Origin: Leucobacter sp.
GTDB taxonomy: Bacteria; Actinomycetota; Actinomycetes; Actinomycetales; Microbacteriaceae
Length of the DNA stretch: 12,917 nucleotides
Direction: 5' to 3'
Assembly: GCA_012510755.1 (NCBI GenBank)
Contig: JAAZHL010000326.1
Coordinates: 1-12,917, forward strand
Under the pieces are notes generated by a model that saw only the letters and a list, made by a program, of their open reading frames with translations, was not told the origin of the DNA and made no database searches. Below, piece after piece: positions 11,117 through 12,917 of the stretch (position 1 is its first letter; the number at the start of each line of letters is the position of its first letter). The position numbers and the translations under genes were made by a program.

Positions 11117-12364
11117 ATGAACGCAGCCGAACGAATCCATTCCGTCGATGACGCGAGATACTTTGCGAAGAAGCGGCTTCCAGCCTCGATTTTTCAGTAC
11201 TTTGAAGGCGGCAGCGGCCCAAGCGTCACCAGCACGCTCAACGAACAGGCGTTCAAAGAGGTGTTGCTCAAACCACTATCTGGCGTGCACCACCCCGCAC
11301 CTGATATCTCGACCAGTGTGTTTGGGCATGACATCGACATTCCGATCATCTTGTCGTCGGTCGGTGCGCTCAAAATCGGCCATCAAGATGGCGAACTCGC
11401 GGTGACACAGGCAGCCAGCAAGTTTGGCACAATTCAATTTCTCAGCGGGGTGAGCAACACCTCTATCGAAGAGACAATGACTCACGCCACTGGTCCGGTC
11501 TATCAACAGCTTTACTACATCGGTGGCCGTGACGCCACAGCTCCCACCATCGAGCGGGCTCGCGATGCGGGCGCCGCAGGTTTGGTCATCATCGCCGATA
11601 GCGCGGCGCCAAACACTGGCCGCGAGATCCCCATCACCAAACGAGCGAACTTGCCGTTGCAAATCAATCTCAAAGAAGCGGTAAAGTTCTTGCCTCAAGT
11701 TTGGAACAAGCCTGCATGGATGAAAGATCTCATCATGCGCGGCGGGCTCGAGATTCCACCTGTGGCCACCGCACGCAGCGCAAACGGTCAAGCAATGCCA
11801 TTTCTTGAGGCGGCAGGTGCAATTTACGGCGAAACGCCAACGTTCGAAGATATTCCCTGGATTCGCGAGATCTGGGACGCCCCTATCATCGTCAAAGGGG
11901 TCGTATCTGTTGAATCGGCGCGCAAAGCTGTCGAATATGGTGCCACCGGAATCGTCGTATCGAATCACGGCGGCAACATGCTTGACGGCACCATTCCCAC
12001 CTTGCGAGCCTTGCCCGAGATCATTGAAGCTGTCGGCGACGACATTGACGTGGTCATTGATGGCGGCATACGTCACGGCACTGATGTGGTCAAGGCGATG
12101 GCGATGGGCGCGAAGGCAGTGTCGGTTGGGCGCGCATACGTGTACGGCCTGCTCGCTGCCGGCCACGAGGGCGTCGTGCGCATGCTCGAGTTGCTCACCA
12201 CTGAGACCGCCTCGGCACTGACCTGGTTGGGCAAGAATTCGATTCACGATATTGACCCTGAATCGCTGGTTATTCCACCTCACTGGATGACGCTCTCACT
12301 CACCGACCTGCGTCGCGAGATTCGTGCGCGTAATGAGCTGAGCGATCTCGGCTTAGAGGGTTAG
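11117..12364 (+). CDS. FMN-dependent alpha-hydroxyacid-oxidase-family protein, MftD-like
   Basis: A 415-residue FMN TIM-barrel protein. The core motifs are QQLYYIGGRD (FMN/substrate face), IIVKGV with Lys260, SNHGGNMLDG with the catalytic base His284, VVIDGGIRHGTDVVKAMAMGAKAVSVGRAYVYGL (phosphate-binding loops), and SIHDIDPESL. In lactate and glycolate oxidases the motif is SNHGxRQLD and its Arg binds the substrate carboxylate; here that residue is Asn287. From memory, SNHGGN...LDG, KKRLP near the N-terminus and the KPAWMKDLIMRG insert resemble MftD, the pre-mycofactocin synthase that oxidises a peptide-derived ring. No mftA-C gene is present in the window. A simple L-lactate dehydrogenase call (LldD) would therefore be unsafe. 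The start is supported by AAAAGGGG six bases before the ATG. No clear terminator follows. Confidence 0.85.
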   Translation: MNAAERIHSVDDARYFAKKRLPASIFQYFEGGSGPSVTSTLNEQAFKEVLLKPLSGVHHPAPDISTSVFGHDIDIPIILSSVGALKIGHQDGELAVTQAASKFGTIQFLSGVSNTSIEETMTHATGPVYQQLYYIGGRDATAPTIERARDAGAAGLVIIADSAAPNTGREIPITKRANLPLQINLKEAVKFLPQVWNKPAWMKDLIMRGGLEIPPVATARSANGQAMPFLEAAGAIYGETPTFEDIPWIREIWDAPIIVKGVVSVESARKAVEYGATGIVVSNHGGNMLDGTIPTLRALPEIIEAVGDDIDVVIDGGIRHGTDVVKAMAMGAKAVSVGRAYVYGLLAAGHEGVVRMLELLTTETASALTWLGKNSIHDIDPESLVIPPHWMTLSLTDLRREIRARNELSDLGLEG

Positions 12365-12422
12365 GCGGCAGCGGCAGAAGAGCATTGACGGCTGGGTTCA
12401 CGCAGGCAGAAGCGAGGATCGC

Positions 12423-12462
12423 GTCAACTCTTGGTTGCCACTACCGTCAACCTTTGGTTGAC
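12423..12462. promoter_or_regulatory. Paired GTCAAC...GGTTGAC palindromes, probable operator
   Basis: GTCAACC-TTT-GGTTGAC (12446-12462) is a perfect 7-3-7 palindrome. An imperfect copy, GTCAACTCTTGGTTGCC, lies at 12423-12439, with starts 23 bases apart (about two turns). They sit immediately before the GTG at 12470 of the helix-turn-helix gene. A possible promoter, TTGCCA (12435-12440) and TTGACT (12458-12463) with 17-base spacing, would start transcription at that GTG, so bound protein would cover both promoter elements. Autoregulation by the adjacent gene product is the simplest reading. Confidence 0.65.
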
Positions 12463-12469
12463 TGATTGC

Positions 12470-12917
12470 GTGAAGCACATCGAAGACGCCCAGCGAGGGC
12501 TTGAAAGCGCACGTGATCAGCTGAGGACGGCAGTTCTACAGGCGCGCAGCAACGGGCATACTTGGGCCGAAATCGGCGCAACCCTTGGCATGTCAAGACA
12601 GGCCGCCTTCAAGCGATTCGCAGAAGTCACCAACCCCGCCACAGGCAAGAAAATTACAGGAGCACCTTTGTCAATCGCACAACTAACCACTCTCACAGAA
12701 CGGACTTTCGACCTCATCTCGTCGGCTCACTACGACGAGCTCGAAACACTCATGCACCCAGACGTGCGACCGCAACTGCCGAGCAACCTCATGGCCGAAA
12801 CCTGGCAGCGAGTGTTGACTGACATGGGCGAGAAGTCAGCATATAGCGACACCCATGTCGTCTTTCCTGCAGGCGAGCGCATCGCCGAAGACGAACAGCT
12901 GCTTGGCGCGGTAGTGG
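12470..12917 (+). CDS. Helix-turn-helix protein, partial (runs off the right edge)
   Basis: The reading frame is open from GTG at 12470 to the window end (149 codons) without a stop, so the C-terminus is missing. Residues 1-28 look like a short helical lead. TWAEIGATLGMSRQAAFKRF (31-50) is a clear helix-turn-helix of a type frequent in actinobacteria. After a linker, residues from about 75 on (LTERTFDLISSAHYDELETLM..., then LMAETWQRVLTDMGEKSAY) resemble small DUF3887/SnoaL-like domains. Together this suggests a DNA-binding regulator with a possible ligand-sensing domain. No Shine-Dalgarno sequence is seen before the GTG, consistent with a leaderless message. The paired palindromes just upstream suggest that it controls itself. 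An ATG frame at 12562 is a shadow of this gene. Confidence 0.75.
   Translation, partial: MKHIEDAQRGLESARDQLRTAVLQARSNGHTWAEIGATLGMSRQAAFKRFAEVTNPATGKKITGAPLSIAQLTTLTERTFDLISSAHYDELETLMHPDVRPQLPSNLMAETWQRVLTDMGEKSAYSDTHVVFPAGERIAEDEQLLGAVV

Noticed and set aside
10992..11222. 76-residue minus-strand frame before the oxidase gene
   Set aside because: Overlaps the ribosome site and the first 35 codons of the oxidase; no motif and poor start context.
11276..12283. 335-residue minus-strand frame inside the FMN oxidase gene
   Set aside because: Antisense of a gene with clear FMN-oxidase motifs; no ribosome site or family resemblance.
11117..12364. L-lactate dehydrogenase (LldD) annotation
   Set aside because: The carboxylate-binding Arg of the SNHGxR motif is Asn, and the N-terminal and middle insert motifs resemble MftD instead.

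Overview
The window looks like chromosomal DNA from a high-GC actinobacterium, plausibly Microbacteriaceae-like. The reasons are strong G/C preference at third codon positions, tightly overlapping genes, GTG starts, genes that appear leaderless, and actinobacterial protein types. There is no rRNA or other taxonomic marker, so the placement is inference. I see no insertion sequence, CRISPR array, phage gene, tRNA or rRNA.

Layout. Positions 1-464 hold inverted repeats and a small hypothetical gene on the minus strand. Positions 569-1973 are a divergent pair: a TetR-type repressor (minus) and a short-chain dehydrogenase (plus), with a 22-bp imperfect palindrome between them that is very probably the operator. 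A strong terminator follows at 2018-2049. Positions 2050-2285 are non-coding and contain RNA segments that can pair in two mutually exclusive ways, plus a run of ten G.

Positions 2286-9114 are one six-gene operon in which every junction overlaps (ATGA, GTGA or TAATG). It encodes an SsuB-like ABC ATPase, an SsuA-like binding lipoprotein, an SsuC-like permease, an acetyl-CoA-synthetase-type acyl-CoA ligase, O-acetylhomoserine sulfhydrylase (MetY) and a CoA-binding protein. Together they suggest import of a sulfonate-like or other organosulfur anion coupled to CoA activation and to methionine/homocysteine synthesis. No SsuD/TauD-type desulfonating oxygenase is present, so how sulfur would be released is unexplained. 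Convergent to the operon is a shortened, divergent relative of 2-phosphosulfolactate phosphatase (ComB).

Positions 9811-10897 encode MsrB (methionine sulfoxide reductase, apparently leaderless) and a MarC-family membrane protein whose only sensible start codon is ATC. Positions 11117-12364 encode an FMN-dependent alpha-hydroxyacid-oxidase-family protein that resembles the mycofactocin enzyme MftD more than lactate oxidases. It carries Asn where carboxylate-oxidising members carry the substrate-binding Arg, and no other mycofactocin gene is in view. The window ends in a helix-turn-helix gene running off the edge, preceded by two copies of a GTCAAC...GGTTGAC-type palindrome.

The best candidates for something undescribed are the transporter-CoA ligase-MetY operon with its switch-like leader, the orphan MftD-like oxidase, and the ATC-initiated marC.
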